Source: Streptomyces sp. YPW6 (GTDB taxonomy: Bacteria > Actinomycetota > Actinomycetes > Streptomycetales > Streptomycetaceae). From it: 64,000 nucleotides of DNA. The position numbers were made by a program, and so were the translations under genes. The notes below the pieces were generated by a model. It did no database searches, was not told the origin of the DNA, and worked only from the letters and a program-made list of their open reading frames with translations. The stretch is taken from assembly GCF_018866325.1 (NCBI RefSeq), contig NZ_CP076457.1, forward strand, positions 1,647,001 through 1,711,000, given 5' to 3'. Each line of letters opens with the position of its first letter. Within the stretch, counting starts at the first letter, position 1. This document shows, in pieces, positions 27,474 to 36,339 of this stretch.

Positions 27474-28835
27474 GTGAGCAAGGACCTCAGCCGAACCGCG
27501 TACGACCACCTGTGGATGCACTTCACCCGCATGTCGGACTACGAGAACGCGCCCGTTCCCACCATCGTGCGTGGCGAGGGAACGTACATCTTCGACGACA
27601 AGGGCAAGCGCTACCTGGACGGCCTCTCCGGCCTGTTCGTGGTCAACGCCGGTCACGGTCGTCACGAGCTCGCCGAGACGGCGTACAAGCAGGGCCAGGA
27701 GCTCGCCTTCTTCCCGGTGTGGTCCTACGCCCACCCGAAGGCCGTCGAGCTGGCCGAGCGGCTCGCCGACTACGCCCCGGGCGACCTCAACAAGGTCTTC
27801 TTCACCACCGGCGGCGGTGAGGCCGTGGAGACCGCCTGGAAGCTGGCCAAGCAGTACTTCAAGCTCCAGGGCAAGCCGACCAAGTACAAGGTCATCTCGC
27901 GGGCCGTCGCCTACCACGGCACCCCGCAGGGCGCCCTGTCCATCACCGGCCTCCCGGCCCTGAAGGCCCCCTTCGAGCCGCTGGTCCCCGGCGCGCACAA
28001 GGTGCCCAACACCAACATCTACCGCGCCCCGATCCACGGTGACGACCCGGAGGCCTTCGGCCGCTGGGCCGCCGACCAGATCGAGCAGCAGATCCTCTTC
28101 GAAGGCCCGGAGACCGTCGCGGCCGTCTTCCTGGAGCCCGTGCAGAACGCGGGCGGCTGCTTCCCGCCGCCGCCCGGCTACTTCCAGCGGGTCCGCGAGA
28201 TCTGCGACCAGTACGACGTGCTGCTCGTCTCCGACGAGGTCATCTGCGCCTTCGGCCGGCTCGGCACGATCTTCGCCTGCGACAAGTTCGGCTACGTACC
28301 GGACATGATCACCTGCGCGAAGGGCATGACCTCGGGCTACTCCCCGATCGGCGCCTGCATCGTCTCGGACCGGATCGCGGAGCCGTTCTACCGGGGCGGC
28401 AACACCTTCCTGCACGGCTACACCTTCGGCGGCCACCCGGTCTCCGCGGCCGTGGGCGTCGCCAACCTCGACATCTTCGAGCGCGAGAACCTCAACCAGC
28501 ACGTCCTCGACAACGAGAACGCCTTCCTGACCACGCTCCAGAAGCTGCACGACCTGCCGATCGTCGGCGACGTCCGCGGCAACGGGTACTTCTACGGCAT
28601 CGAGCTGGTGAAGGACAAGGCCACCAAGGAGACGTTCACCGACGAGGAGACCGAGCGCGTCCTGTACGGCTTCCTCTCCAAGGCGCTGTTCGAGAACGGT
28701 CTCTACTGCCGGGCCGACGACCGCGGCGACCCGGTCATCCAGCTCGCCCCGCCGCTGATCTCCGACCAGTCCACGTTCGACGAGATCGAGGGCGTTCTGC
28801 GCACCGTCCTCACGGAGGCCTGGGCCAAGCTCTGA
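27474..28835 (+). CDS. Class III aminotransferase, putrescine/diamine type
   Basis: A 453-residue PLP enzyme with FFTTGGGEAVETAWKLAK (cofactor phosphate), VSDEVICAFGRLG and the Schiff-base Lys in CAKGMTSGYSPIG. The whole pattern is close to the putrescine-pyruvate and omega-amino acid aminotransferases. It lies in one unit with the Lrp regulator and faces the aldehyde dehydrogenase, so putrescine to 4-aminobutanal is the likely reaction; the amino acceptor cannot be read from sequence. GTG start at 27474. Confidence 0.82.
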   Translation: MSKDLSRTAYDHLWMHFTRMSDYENAPVPTIVRGEGTYIFDDKGKRYLDGLSGLFVVNAGHGRHELAETAYKQGQELAFFPVWSYAHPKAVELAERLADYAPGDLNKVFFTTGGGEAVETAWKLAKQYFKLQGKPTKYKVISRAVAYHGTPQGALSITGLPALKAPFEPLVPGAHKVPNTNIYRAPIHGDDPEAFGRWAADQIEQQILFEGPETVAAVFLEPVQNAGGCFPPPPGYFQRVREICDQYDVLLVSDEVICAFGRLGTIFACDKFGYVPDMITCAKGMTSGYSPIGACIVSDRIAEPFYRGGNTFLHGYTFGGHPVSAAVGVANLDIFERENLNQHVLDNENAFLTTLQKLHDLPIVGDVRGNGYFYGIELVKDKATKETFTDEETERVLYGFLSKALFENGLYCRADDRGDPVIQLAPPLISDQSTFDEIEGVLRTVLTEAWAKL

Positions 28836-28886
28836 CCGGCACCAGGTTCCCCGGCCGACAGCCGCCCAGCGGTCATTTCATCGGTC

Positions 28887-28939
28887 CACGCGGCCCGGAT
28901 ACGGCCCTTCGAGTGAGAAGGGGGTATCCGGGCCGCGTG
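28887..28939 (+). terminator. Strong hairpin terminator after the aminotransferase
   Basis: Perfect 16-bp outer stem (28887-28902 with 28924-28939) with a smaller CCCTTC/GAAGGG stem inside the loop. Confidence 0.8.
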
Positions 28940-29050
28940 CCGTGCTCCCGGACCGGTCCGACTATCTACGGTGCCCAGTGACCGATCGGCCGCGTCTTCG
29001 TTCCCCCGTACGGGGGAACGGGAAATCTGACCTGAACCGAGGTGTACGCC

Positions 29051-29788
29051 ATGGTGGCCCCGCCGGACAACGACGTGATCTGGGCGCGTTCACTGCACCA
29101 CTCCCACAACGGATCGCCCGGTCTCGGCGGGGTCTCCATCGGCGTCCGGGACGCGGAGATCCTGGCCGTGACCGGCCCGCGCGGCAGCGGCAAGACGACG
29201 CTGCTGCACTGCCTCTCGGGCCGGCTCGTGCCGCAGGAGGGGGAGGTCTGGTTCAACAGCGTTCCCGTCCACACCATGGCCCCGCGGATCCGCGAACAGC
29301 TGCGCCGGGAGCGCTTCGGCTGGATCGCCTCCGATCCCGGGCTGGTCCCGGAGCTGACCGTCTGGGAGAACACCGCGCTGCCCCTGCTGCTGCGCGGTGT
29401 CTCGCACCGGGCCGCCAGGAAGGCCGCCACCGAGTGGCTGGAGCGCCTGGACATCGCGGCGTTCGCCAGGAAGCGTCCACACACCCTCCTCCAGGCGCAG
29501 CGCCAGCGGATCTCCGTGGCCCGCGCCCTGTGCGGCGCACCGACCGTCATCTTCGCCGACGAGCCCACCGCGACCCTGCACCGCGCGGACCGTGCCCAGG
29601 TGCTGCGCACCTTCACCACGGCGGCCCGCTCGCACGGCATCACCGTGGTGCTGGCCACCCATGACGCGGAGGTCGCAGCGCTCGCCGACCGGACCGTCCC
29701 CCTGCTCGACGGCCGCTGCGTCGCCACCGTCACCCTGCCGTCGAAACCGGAAGCGGAGGGCCGCGCGGCGTGCTCGCTCTCCGTCTAG
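29051..29788 (+). CDS. ABC transporter ATP-binding protein with altered signature motif
   Basis: About 245 residues of the LolD/MacB-like exporter type. Walker A is GPRGSGKTT and Walker B is TVIFADEPTATLH. The usual LSGGQ signature reads LLQAQRQRISVARAL, lacking the Ser-Gly-Gly core. It overlaps the next gene by 19 bases, a permease, so the two form one transporter. ATG 29051 or GTG 29042 may be the start. Substrate unknown; a regulatory or slow ATPase is possible given the altered signature. Confidence 0.75.
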   Translation: MVAPPDNDVIWARSLHHSHNGSPGLGGVSIGVRDAEILAVTGPRGSGKTTLLHCLSGRLVPQEGEVWFNSVPVHTMAPRIREQLRRERFGWIASDPGLVPELTVWENTALPLLLRGVSHRAARKAATEWLERLDIAAFARKRPHTLLQAQRQRISVARALCGAPTVIFADEPTATLHRADRAQVLRTFTTAARSHGITVVLATHDAEVAALADRTVPLLDGRCVATVTLPSKPEAEGRAACSLSV

Positions 29789-30927
29789 CCCGCGGTTCCC
29801 ATCCCCTCGTCCTGATCCGGCGGCTGCTGGTGGCCGCCGCGTCGGCCGGCGTCGGGTTCCTCCTCCTCAGCGCGCTCGGCTACGCCGCCGCGCATCCCGC
29901 GTCCGCCGGTTCGGTGCTCCGGCTGCTGTGGTGTTTCGTCCCGCTGGCCGCCACCGTGCAGTTCGCCGTCGCGGTGGCCCGGACCGACCCGAGCACCCGG
30001 CCCCGGCCGGGCCTGTCCTCCCTGGGCCTCGGTCCGATCCGGCTGTCCGCGCTGGCCGCGGTCTCCACGGCCGTCTCGACCCTGCTCGGCTCGGCGGTGG
30101 CGCTGCTCTTCTTCCTGCATCTGCGCGGCGATCTGACCGGGATGCCGTTCGACGGGGGCGCGGCGGAGTTCCTCGGCGCGGGCACTAAGCTGCCGCTCGC
30201 CGCTGCCCTCGTGCTGCTGGCGCTCGTGCCGGTGGCCGCGTCGACGGCGAGCGCCCTGGCGCTGCGGTCGCGGCCCGACCCGGCGCGGGACACCTTCGGC
30301 TCCGAGGAACTGCCCGAGCCCGCACCGGCCCCGGCCGGGCTGCCCTGGGGCGTGGCCCTGACGGCGGCAGGACTCGCGGTCGAGGCGATCGCCTCACGGG
30401 GGACGGCGGGGAACGCGTTCCCGCTGCCCGGCCGGTTCGACTCCACCCCGGTCGCGGTGCTGATCGGATGGACACTGACCGCGGTCGGCCTGGCGATGGC
30501 CGGACCGAGCCTGACCTATCTGTGCGGCCGGGCGTTGCAGGCGGTGCGTCCCGGGGCCGTACGGCTGCTGGCCGGCCGGGTCCTGATGGACGAGGCGCGC
30601 CGGATCGGCCGCCCGCTCGGCGTGGTGTGCGCGGCGCTGTCCGCGGTGGTCGCCGCCGCGGCGCTGTACGGGGGCGACGAGCGCCCGTACGGTCCGCTCA
30701 CGGCTCTCGGGGCGGTGCTGGTCCTCGGCTGCACGACGGCCACCCTGCTGACCTCCGCGCTGGAGGCCAAGCACGCCCGCGCCCACACGGCGCAGGCGCT
30801 GCTCAGGATGGGCGCTCCGGCGGCCGTGCTGCGCCGGGCGACGCTGCTGCGGGCGGGTGCTCTGCTGGCCCTGTTCGCCCCGCTGACCTGGGTGATCGCG
30901 CAGCTCGCGGCGCTTCCGCTGGCGTAG
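29770..30927 (+). CDS. ABC transporter permease, FtsX-like exporter component
   Basis: A 385-residue membrane protein with roughly eight hydrophobic segments and no recognisable soluble domain. It starts within the end of the ATPase gene (GTG 29770), which points to translational coupling. The segment order and the position behind a LolD-like ATPase suggest an FtsX/MacB-type permease, but family assignment rests mostly on context. Substrate unknown. Confidence 0.7.
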   Translation: MLALRLARGSHPLVLIRRLLVAAASAGVGFLLLSALGYAAAHPASAGSVLRLLWCFVPLAATVQFAVAVARTDPSTRPRPGLSSLGLGPIRLSALAAVSTAVSTLLGSAVALLFFLHLRGDLTGMPFDGGAAEFLGAGTKLPLAAALVLLALVPVAASTASALALRSRPDPARDTFGSEELPEPAPAPAGLPWGVALTAAGLAVEAIASRGTAGNAFPLPGRFDSTPVAVLIGWTLTAVGLAMAGPSLTYLCGRALQAVRPGAVRLLAGRVLMDEARRIGRPLGVVCAALSAVVAAAALYGGDERPYGPLTALGAVLVLGCTTATLLTSALEAKHARAHTAQALLRMGAPAAVLRRATLLRAGALLALFAPLTWVIAQLAALPLA

Positions 30928-30937
30928 GGGACCCGGG

Positions 30938-31393
30938 TCAGGGGTGGGTGGCGAGGTGGTCGGCGAGGGCGTCGAAGAAGGCCTCCCAGCCGTCCTCGGC
31001 CGCCGCGTACTGCTCGGGGGTGAGGTTCCCGCCGCGCTGCTGGAAGGCCAGTTCGGTCCGGCCTCCCCCGAGGTCGCTGAAGGTGACGGTCACGGTCTCG
31101 CCCTCGGCGTCCTCGGGGGCGGAGCCGTCCTTCAGCGTGAAGACCAGCCCGTCGGGTTCGCTCACCTCGCGGTAGATCCCGCGGAACGGCATCTCGACCC
31201 CCGGCATCACGATCACCAGGCTCCACGAACCCCCCGGCCGTACGTCCATCGCCACCCGCTCCAGGGGGACGTCCGCCTCGCCCCCGTACCAGGCGGCGAA
31301 GTCCTCGGGTGACGTCCAGGCGGCGAAGACCCGCTGCTGCGGGGCGTCGAGGACGCGGGTGAGGTCGATGCCCTCGCGGGTGCCTCCGGTCAT
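30938..31393 (-). CDS. SRPBCC (AHSA1-type) domain protein
   Basis: About 151 residues, a single START/Bet v1-like fold: LTRVLDAPQQRVFAAWTSPEDFAAWYGG, then GGSWSLVIVMPGVEM and the C-terminal helix TPEQYAAAEDGWEAFFDALADHL. Such proteins bind hydrophobic ligands or act as Aha1-like partners. ATG 31393 sits eight bases after GAAGGA; the ATG at 31399 is too close to it. Convergent with the permease gene, ten bases apart. Confidence 0.8.
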   Translation of the reverse strand: MTGGTREGIDLTRVLDAPQQRVFAAWTSPEDFAAWYGGEADVPLERVAMDVRPGGSWSLVIVMPGVEMPFRGIYREVSEPDGLVFTLKDGSAPEDAEGETVTVTFSDLGGGRTELAFQQRGGNLTPEQYAAAEDGWEAFFDALADHLATHP

Positions 31394-31669
31394 GGTCATG
31401 GTCCTTCTCGCTGTCGTACGGCGTACGGGTACGGGGGCCGGACCTCCAGCTTGCCGGGCCGGGGGCGCGCTGTCGCGGCGTACGGTGTCCGCTCCCACGT
31501 TCCGGAGTGCGGGCGTCCGCGACGAGGGCGCTGGCGTCCGCCGTCTCCGGGGGCGGCGGGCCGGTACGGGTTCCGAGCGCCGGGGCCGTCATCGCCTGGA
31601 CGAGGCCGCGATGCCGCCCCGATGCGGCACGGCGGGAATTGCCGGTCACCCCGAGGGTGCGGCGGCGGG
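31394..31669. other. Intergenic region
   Basis: About 275 GC-rich bases upstream of the SRPBCC gene and downstream of the GT87-like gene. No gene, clean terminator or recognisable operator was seen. Confidence 0.4.
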
Positions 31670-33085
31670 TCATCGGGGCGCCGACTCCCGTACGCGGCGG
31701 AACAGGACCTGGCCGGGTCCTTCCCGGGCCGCCGCCCACGCCACGAGGACCAGTGGGTACACCAGATAGCCGAACCGGCTCGCGGGCATGAACGCGGTGG
31801 CCAGGAGCAGCCCGAGCGCGAGCCTCACCGCCGCGTCGGCCGCCGTCGCCGGGGGCCGGACGAGGAGGGAGAGGGCGAGGAGGAGGGCGCCGGCTCCGAG
31901 CAGCAGGAGGGCCAGGGTGCGGCCGCCGGGGACGTGGGTGGCCAGCAGGTGGCCGGGGAACGGACTGGCGGCGGACGAGACCGCGTCGGTCAGCCCGAGC
32001 GGGAAGTCCACGACATGAGCCCGGAAGGCGCCCGGGTCCCGCAGCGCGGCGGGCAGGACGAGGACGGCTGCCGTGAGCAGGGCGACGAGCCCGCAGCGCG
32101 AGGCGGCACGACCGGCCTGCCGGCCCCCGGACCGAATCACCCCACAGCCCGCCTCCCGGCCCCCGGACCGAACCACCTCACCACCCGCCTCCCGGCCGTC
32201 GGACCGGACCACCGCACCACCGGCCTCCCGGCCCCCGGACCGAACCGCCCCACAGCCCGCCTCCCGGCCCCCGGACCGAACCACCTCACCACCGGCCTCC
32301 CGGCCATCGGACCGGACCACCGCACCACCCGCCGCACGCCCACCGGATCGGGAGGACGCCGTCATCAGGGCCAGGACCACCGGAATCGCGGGCCAGGCCG
32401 TCCACTTGAGGGCGGCGGCCGCGCCGAGCGTCAACCCGGCCGCGCCCGCTCGTCCCCGTCCGGCCAGCGCGAGGCCGAGGCACATCAGCCCGGCCACCGG
32501 CAGATCGACACCCCCGACCGCGAGCGGCAACGCGACCAGCGGGCAGGCGGCGATCCACCGCAGCGGCGCGCTCCGGGACCCCGCCGGAAGGGCCGGGGCG
32601 AGTGCGCCGAGGAACGCCGCGCCCATCCACAGCCGTGGGTCGGTGAGCGGCCCCGGCCCGGCCAGGGCCTCCGGCAGACCGAAGACGGACATGCCCGGGA
32701 GGTACGGGTTGAAGTCGCCCGGCACCCACGGCCGGTGGAGGTACGGCGTCCCCTCGGCGAGCAGCAGCGCCGCCGACCGTGCGACCACCCGCACCTCCAA
32801 CTGCGCCCGGTCCACGGCGAGAAGCCAGAGCAGCGGCAGCGCCACCGCCCCGGCGAGGGCGACCGTCTCTGCCGTACGGGAGCTTCGCCCGCGTGCCGCG
32901 ATCAGGGCCGCCGCCAGGTAGCCGAACGCGGCGGCGGCTCCCCAGACACGGTGCGGGCCGAGCGAGGAGCAGACAGCGAGCCCCAGGGCCGCGGCCGCGC
33001 ACAAGGCCCACCACAGGACTCCACCGAGCTGCGGTGGCGGCTCGCGGTGCTGGTCAGGAGGGGTGAGGGAGGTGGTCGTCGCCAT
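31670..33085 (-). CDS. Polytopic membrane protein, GT87-like mannosyltransferase candidate, with internal repeat
   Basis: A 471-residue protein with about ten membrane segments. The first loop has RSAALLLAEGTPYLHRPW followed by DFNPYLPGMSVFGLP, reminiscent of the donor-site loop of polyprenol-dependent GT87 mannosyltransferases. Between membrane segments (about residues 253-324) lie six copies of a 12-residue unit, of which GGEVVRSGGREA is one form, encoded by a 36-bp tandem repeat. Start ATG 33085 has no clear ribosome site; ATG 33124 is an alternative. Confidence 0.65.
   Translation of the reverse strand: MATTTSLTPPDQHREPPPQLGGVLWWALCAAAALGLAVCSSLGPHRVWGAAAAFGYLAAALIAARGRSSRTAETVALAGAVALPLLWLLAVDRAQLEVRVVARSAALLLAEGTPYLHRPWVPGDFNPYLPGMSVFGLPEALAGPGPLTDPRLWMGAAFLGALAPALPAGSRSAPLRWIAACPLVALPLAVGGVDLPVAGLMCLGLALAGRGRAGAAGLTLGAAAALKWTAWPAIPVVLALMTASSRSGGRAAGGAVVRSDGREAGGEVVRSGGREAGCGAVRSGGREAGGAVVRSDGREAGGEVVRSGGREAGCGVIRSGGRQAGRAASRCGLVALLTAAVLVLPAALRDPGAFRAHVVDFPLGLTDAVSSAASPFPGHLLATHVPGGRTLALLLLGAGALLLALSLLVRPPATAADAAVRLALGLLLATAFMPASRFGYLVYPLVLVAWAAAREGPGQVLFRRVRESAPR
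32115..32330. repeat. Six 36-bp tandem units in an ABCABC order
   Basis: Units begin at 32115, 32151, 32187, 32223, 32259 and 32295, each opening with GCCTCCCGGCC or a near variant. Units 1/4, 2/5 and 3/6 match each other best, so the array is a duplicated 108-bp block of three divergent 36-bp units. It keeps the reading frame of the host gene. Confidence 0.9.
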
Positions 33086-33227
33086 GGATGCGAGGCTAGG
33101 AACGGGGCGTTCACGGATCGTCACACCACCCTCCGGTCCTCGGGGTCAACCCGTGGCATGACCCGCCGCTCCGCGTTCCACCCCCGCTCCGATGCGCCCG
33201 GCCGGGGCGGTGACGAAGAATCTCCGT

Positions 33228-34484
33228 ATGACGCGCACCATCACGCCGGACCGTCCGGCCACCGGCCCCGGGGCCCCGCCGACCGACCGCACCCTGCGGC
33301 GACGGCTGCGGCACTGGACGGCGGCGCCCACCTACGCCTGGCTCACCGCGGCGGGGCTGACGCTCTTCGCGGTCGTGGAGCTGGCCCTCGTACCGGCTTC
33401 GGCGGTCACGGCGTTCGGGGTGGTGCTCTGCACGGCGTCACTGGCGCTGCGGGCGGCCTGGCCCGCCGTCGGGTTCCTGACCGTGGGCGCGGCCCTGCTG
33501 AGTTTCGGGACCGACGGCAACATGGCGTACGCGACCCTCGCGGGGGCCCTGATCGGCTGCTACACCCTGGGGCGGCACCGGGTGCAGCATCCGGCGGTCC
33601 TCGTGCCGGCCGGTTCGCTGGCGTCGCTGACGGTCAACCTGGTGCACATCGACCGGTGGGCCCGGGACGGCTCCCCCGGGCTGCCCGCGCTCCAGGGCGC
33701 CGACCGGTTCAGTCCGGGTCTGTACGCCGAGACGCTGGTGCTGACGGTGATGATCCTGGGCGCGGTGAGCGCGGGGGACGCGGTGCGGGCGCGCGAGGAG
33801 ACCCGGCACACCCGGGCGGCCGCCCAGTCCCGGCTGCTGGACATGGAGCGGCGGCAGGCAGCCGAGGCGGAACGGGCCGCGATAGCGAGGGAGCTGCACG
33901 ACATGATCGCCCACTCGGTCTCGGTGATCGCGGTCCGGGCCGAGAGCGCCACGTACACGACCCCGGACCTCTCGCCCCCGGCACGGGACGCCTTCCAGGA
34001 GATCGCGGGCACCGCACGCTCATCGATGGCCGAACTGCGGCGGCTGCTCGGGGTCTTGCGGTCCGGCGACGACACGGAACGGGCACCGCTCACCGCCCCG
34101 CAGCCCTCGCTGGCGGGTCTCGACGCCCTGCTCGACCAGCACCGGGCGGTGGGCGGCGCGGTCGAGCTGCGGACCAGCGGCGAGCGGGTTGCGCTGCCCG
34201 CGTCCTGGGAGCTGTCGGCGTACCGGATCGTCCAGGAGGCCCTGACGAACGCCCGGAGGCACGCCCCGGGAACGCACGTGGTCGTGGAACTCCATCACGG
34301 GCCGCGCCTGTTGACGGTACGCGTGACCGATGACGGGCCGGGCCCCGATCCGTCCGGCGGCGCCGGGCGGGCGGGGCACGGGCTGGTGGGCATGGCCGAA
34401 CGGGCCTCCCTGCTCGGCGGAACGCTCACCGCCGGCCGGGGCCCGGCCGGCGGCTTCCTCGTGGAGGCGGAGCTGCCGTGGTGA
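33228..34484 (+). CDS. Two-component sensor histidine kinase, NarL/DesK type
   Basis: About 418 residues. Four to six membrane segments fill residues about 35-180. A coiled region then leads to the HisKA_3 phospho-acceptor RELHDMIAHSVSVI, followed by an HATPase domain with NARRHAPGT and DDGPGPDP. It autophosphorylates in response to an unknown membrane signal and passes phosphate to the response regulator encoded next, whose GTG overlaps its stop. ATG 33228 is the likely start. Confidence 0.85.
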   Translation: MTRTITPDRPATGPGAPPTDRTLRRRLRHWTAAPTYAWLTAAGLTLFAVVELALVPASAVTAFGVVLCTASLALRAAWPAVGFLTVGAALLSFGTDGNMAYATLAGALIGCYTLGRHRVQHPAVLVPAGSLASLTVNLVHIDRWARDGSPGLPALQGADRFSPGLYAETLVLTVMILGAVSAGDAVRAREETRHTRAAAQSRLLDMERRQAAEAERAAIARELHDMIAHSVSVIAVRAESATYTTPDLSPPARDAFQEIAGTARSSMAELRRLLGVLRSGDDTERAPLTAPQPSLAGLDALLDQHRAVGGAVELRTSGERVALPASWELSAYRIVQEALTNARRHAPGTHVVVELHHGPRLLTVRVTDDGPGPDPSGGAGRAGHGLVGMAERASLLGGTLTAGRGPAGGFLVEAELPW

Positions 34485-35146
34485 TCCGCGTACTGGTGGC
34501 GGACGATCAGGCCGTCGTACGGACGGCGTTCTCCGCTCTGCTGAACACCCAGGAGGACATCGAGGTGGTCGGGGAGGCTCAGGACGGCGAGCAGGCCGTG
34601 CTCGGTGCGGCCGAACTCCGGCCCGACGTGGCCCTGCTGGACATCCGGATGCCCCGACTCGGCGGCATCGAGGCGGCGCGCGAGATCGTCGCGGCGTCGA
34701 ACGGGGCGACCCGGGCGCTGATGCTGACGACGTTCGGCCTGGACGAGTACGTGTACGGCGCCCTCACCGCCGGAGCCAGCGGCTTCCTGCTGAAGGACGC
34801 GACCTTTCCCGAACTGCTGCACGCGGTACGGGTGGTGGCGGGCGGCCACGCCCTGCTGGCCCCCGAGATCACCGGGCGGCTCATCGCGGAGTTCACGCGG
34901 CAGCGGATCAGCACTCCCCCGCCGCGCTCGGTCGACGGGCTGACCGCGCGCGAGGCCGAGGTCCTCGTCCTGATCGCCCGAGGGCTGTCGAACGCGGACA
35001 TCGCCGACCGGCTGACCATCACGGACCACACGGTGAAGACCCATATCAACCGGCTGTTCGCGAAGATGGGGCTGCGGGATCGGGCACAGGCGGTGATCCT
35101 GGCGTACGAACGGGGCCTGGTGGTGGCGGGCACGCCATCGCCGTGA
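34481..35146 (+). CDS. Two-component response regulator, NarL family
   Basis: A 221-residue regulator. The receiver domain has the acidic pair in VLVADDQAVV, the phospho-acceptor Asp in VALLDIRMP, the Thr in MLTTFG and the Lys in FLLKDA. A C-terminal LuxR-type helix-turn-helix follows (LTAREAEVLVLIARGLSNADIA). GTG 34481 overlaps the kinase stop by four bases; GTG 34478 is also possible. Targets unknown. Confidence 0.88.
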   Translation: MIRVLVADDQAVVRTAFSALLNTQEDIEVVGEAQDGEQAVLGAAELRPDVALLDIRMPRLGGIEAAREIVAASNGATRALMLTTFGLDEYVYGALTAGASGFLLKDATFPELLHAVRVVAGGHALLAPEITGRLIAEFTRQRISTPPPRSVDGLTAREAEVLVLIARGLSNADIADRLTITDHTVKTHINRLFAKMGLRDRAQAVILAYERGLVVAGTPSP

Positions 35147-35311
35147 GCTTCGCGGGGGGGTAGAGCTTCACGGGGGGGGTAGGGCAACGCGACCGCCCTG
35201 CCTCTCACCCGGACAACGGGGGCACAACCGCCGCGCCCTCCAGGAGGGCCACGGGGCCGCCCCGCCCCTCCGCCCCTCACGAGGACCACGGCAACGCCAC
35301 CCCCGCGCCTC

Positions 35312-36334
35312 TCACCCGCCCGCCAGCACCACGGTCTCCGCCGCGTCGAAGCGGACGCCCACGACCGCGCCCTCGTCCGGGGTGTCCCGCAGGGAACATT
35401 CGGCCTCCAGCACCGGGGCGTTCTCGGGCAGCAGCCGTACGGTCACGTGGTTCCCCCGGAACGTGCGGACGCCGACCGTGCAGCGCAGACCGTCCTCGGG
35501 AGCGCCGATCCGGACCCCGGCGGGCCGCACCAGCAGGTCGGCCTCGCCCTGCGGGGAGCCGTCGGGCACCGGGACCTTGCCCCAGGCGGTGGCGGCGGCC
35601 TGTCCGGTGACCGTGGCGGGGGTGACGTTGTCGAAGCCGAGGAACCGGGCGACGAACGCGGAGGCGGGGCGCCGCCAGACGTCCAGCGGGGTGCCCTCCT
35701 GCGCGATCCGGCCGTCCCGCATCACGACGACCCGGTCGGCGAGCGCGAACGCCTCGCCCTGGTCGTGCGTGACGGCCAGCACGGTCGTCCCCAAATCCCG
35801 GAAGAGCGTGCGGAGTTCCACGACGAGCCGTTCGCGCAGGCTCCGGTCGAGCTGGCCGAGGGGCTCGTCGAGCATCAGCAGCCTCGGGCGTGGGGCGAGG
35901 GCGCGGGCCAGGGCGACGCGCTGCTGCTCGCCGCCGGAGAGCGCGGCGACGGCCCGGCGCTCCGCGCCCGGCAGACCGACCAGCTCCAGGAGTTCGCGGA
36001 CCCGCGCGTCCGTCCCGGCCCGGCCGGTACCGTGCATGCGCAGCCCGAAGCCGACGTTGGAGCCGACGTCCCGGTGCGGGAAGAGCTGGTGATCCTGGAA
36101 CATCAGGCCCAGCCCGCGCCGGTGCACCGGGACGCCCGCCTGGTCCTGTCCGGCCAGCAGGACCCGTCCGCCGTCCATGGGCTGGAGCCCGGCGACGGCC
36201 CGCAGCAGGGTGGACTTCCCGCTGCCGCTGGGCCCGAGGAGGCAGACGATCCGGTGGTCGGCGACCTCCAGGTCGACCGCGTCGAGCGCGGCCCGCTCCC
36301 CGAACCGTACGGTGGCGGCCTGCAAGCTCAGCAT
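35312..36334 (-). CDS. thiQ: Thiamine ABC transporter ATPase, ThiQ-like
   Basis: A 340-residue ATPase with Walker A GPSGSGKST, signature LSGGEQQRVALARAL and Walker B LLMLDEPLGQLD, then a TOBE-like C-terminal domain. Taken alone it resembles iron and thiamine importers; the TPP riboswitch at the head of the operon decides for thiamine or a precursor. It follows the permease by five bases. Confidence 0.82.
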   Translation of the reverse strand: MLSLQAATVRFGERAALDAVDLEVADHRIVCLLGPSGSGKSTLLRAVAGLQPMDGGRVLLAGQDQAGVPVHRRGLGLMFQDHQLFPHRDVGSNVGFGLRMHGTGRAGTDARVRELLELVGLPGAERRAVAALSGGEQQRVALARALAPRPRLLMLDEPLGQLDRSLRERLVVELRTLFRDLGTTVLAVTHDQGEAFALADRVVVMRDGRIAQEGTPLDVWRRPASAFVARFLGFDNVTPATVTGQAAATAWGKVPVPDGSPQGEADLLVRPAGVRIGAPEDGLRCTVGVRTFRGNHVTVRLLPENAPVLEAECSLRDTPDEGAVVGVRFDAAETVVLAGG

Positions 36335-36339
36335 GGCGT

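Noticed and set aside
31394..31669. Small gene upstream of the SRPBCC gene
   Set aside because: Frames here are low-complexity Arg/Gly/Pro with no ribosome site.
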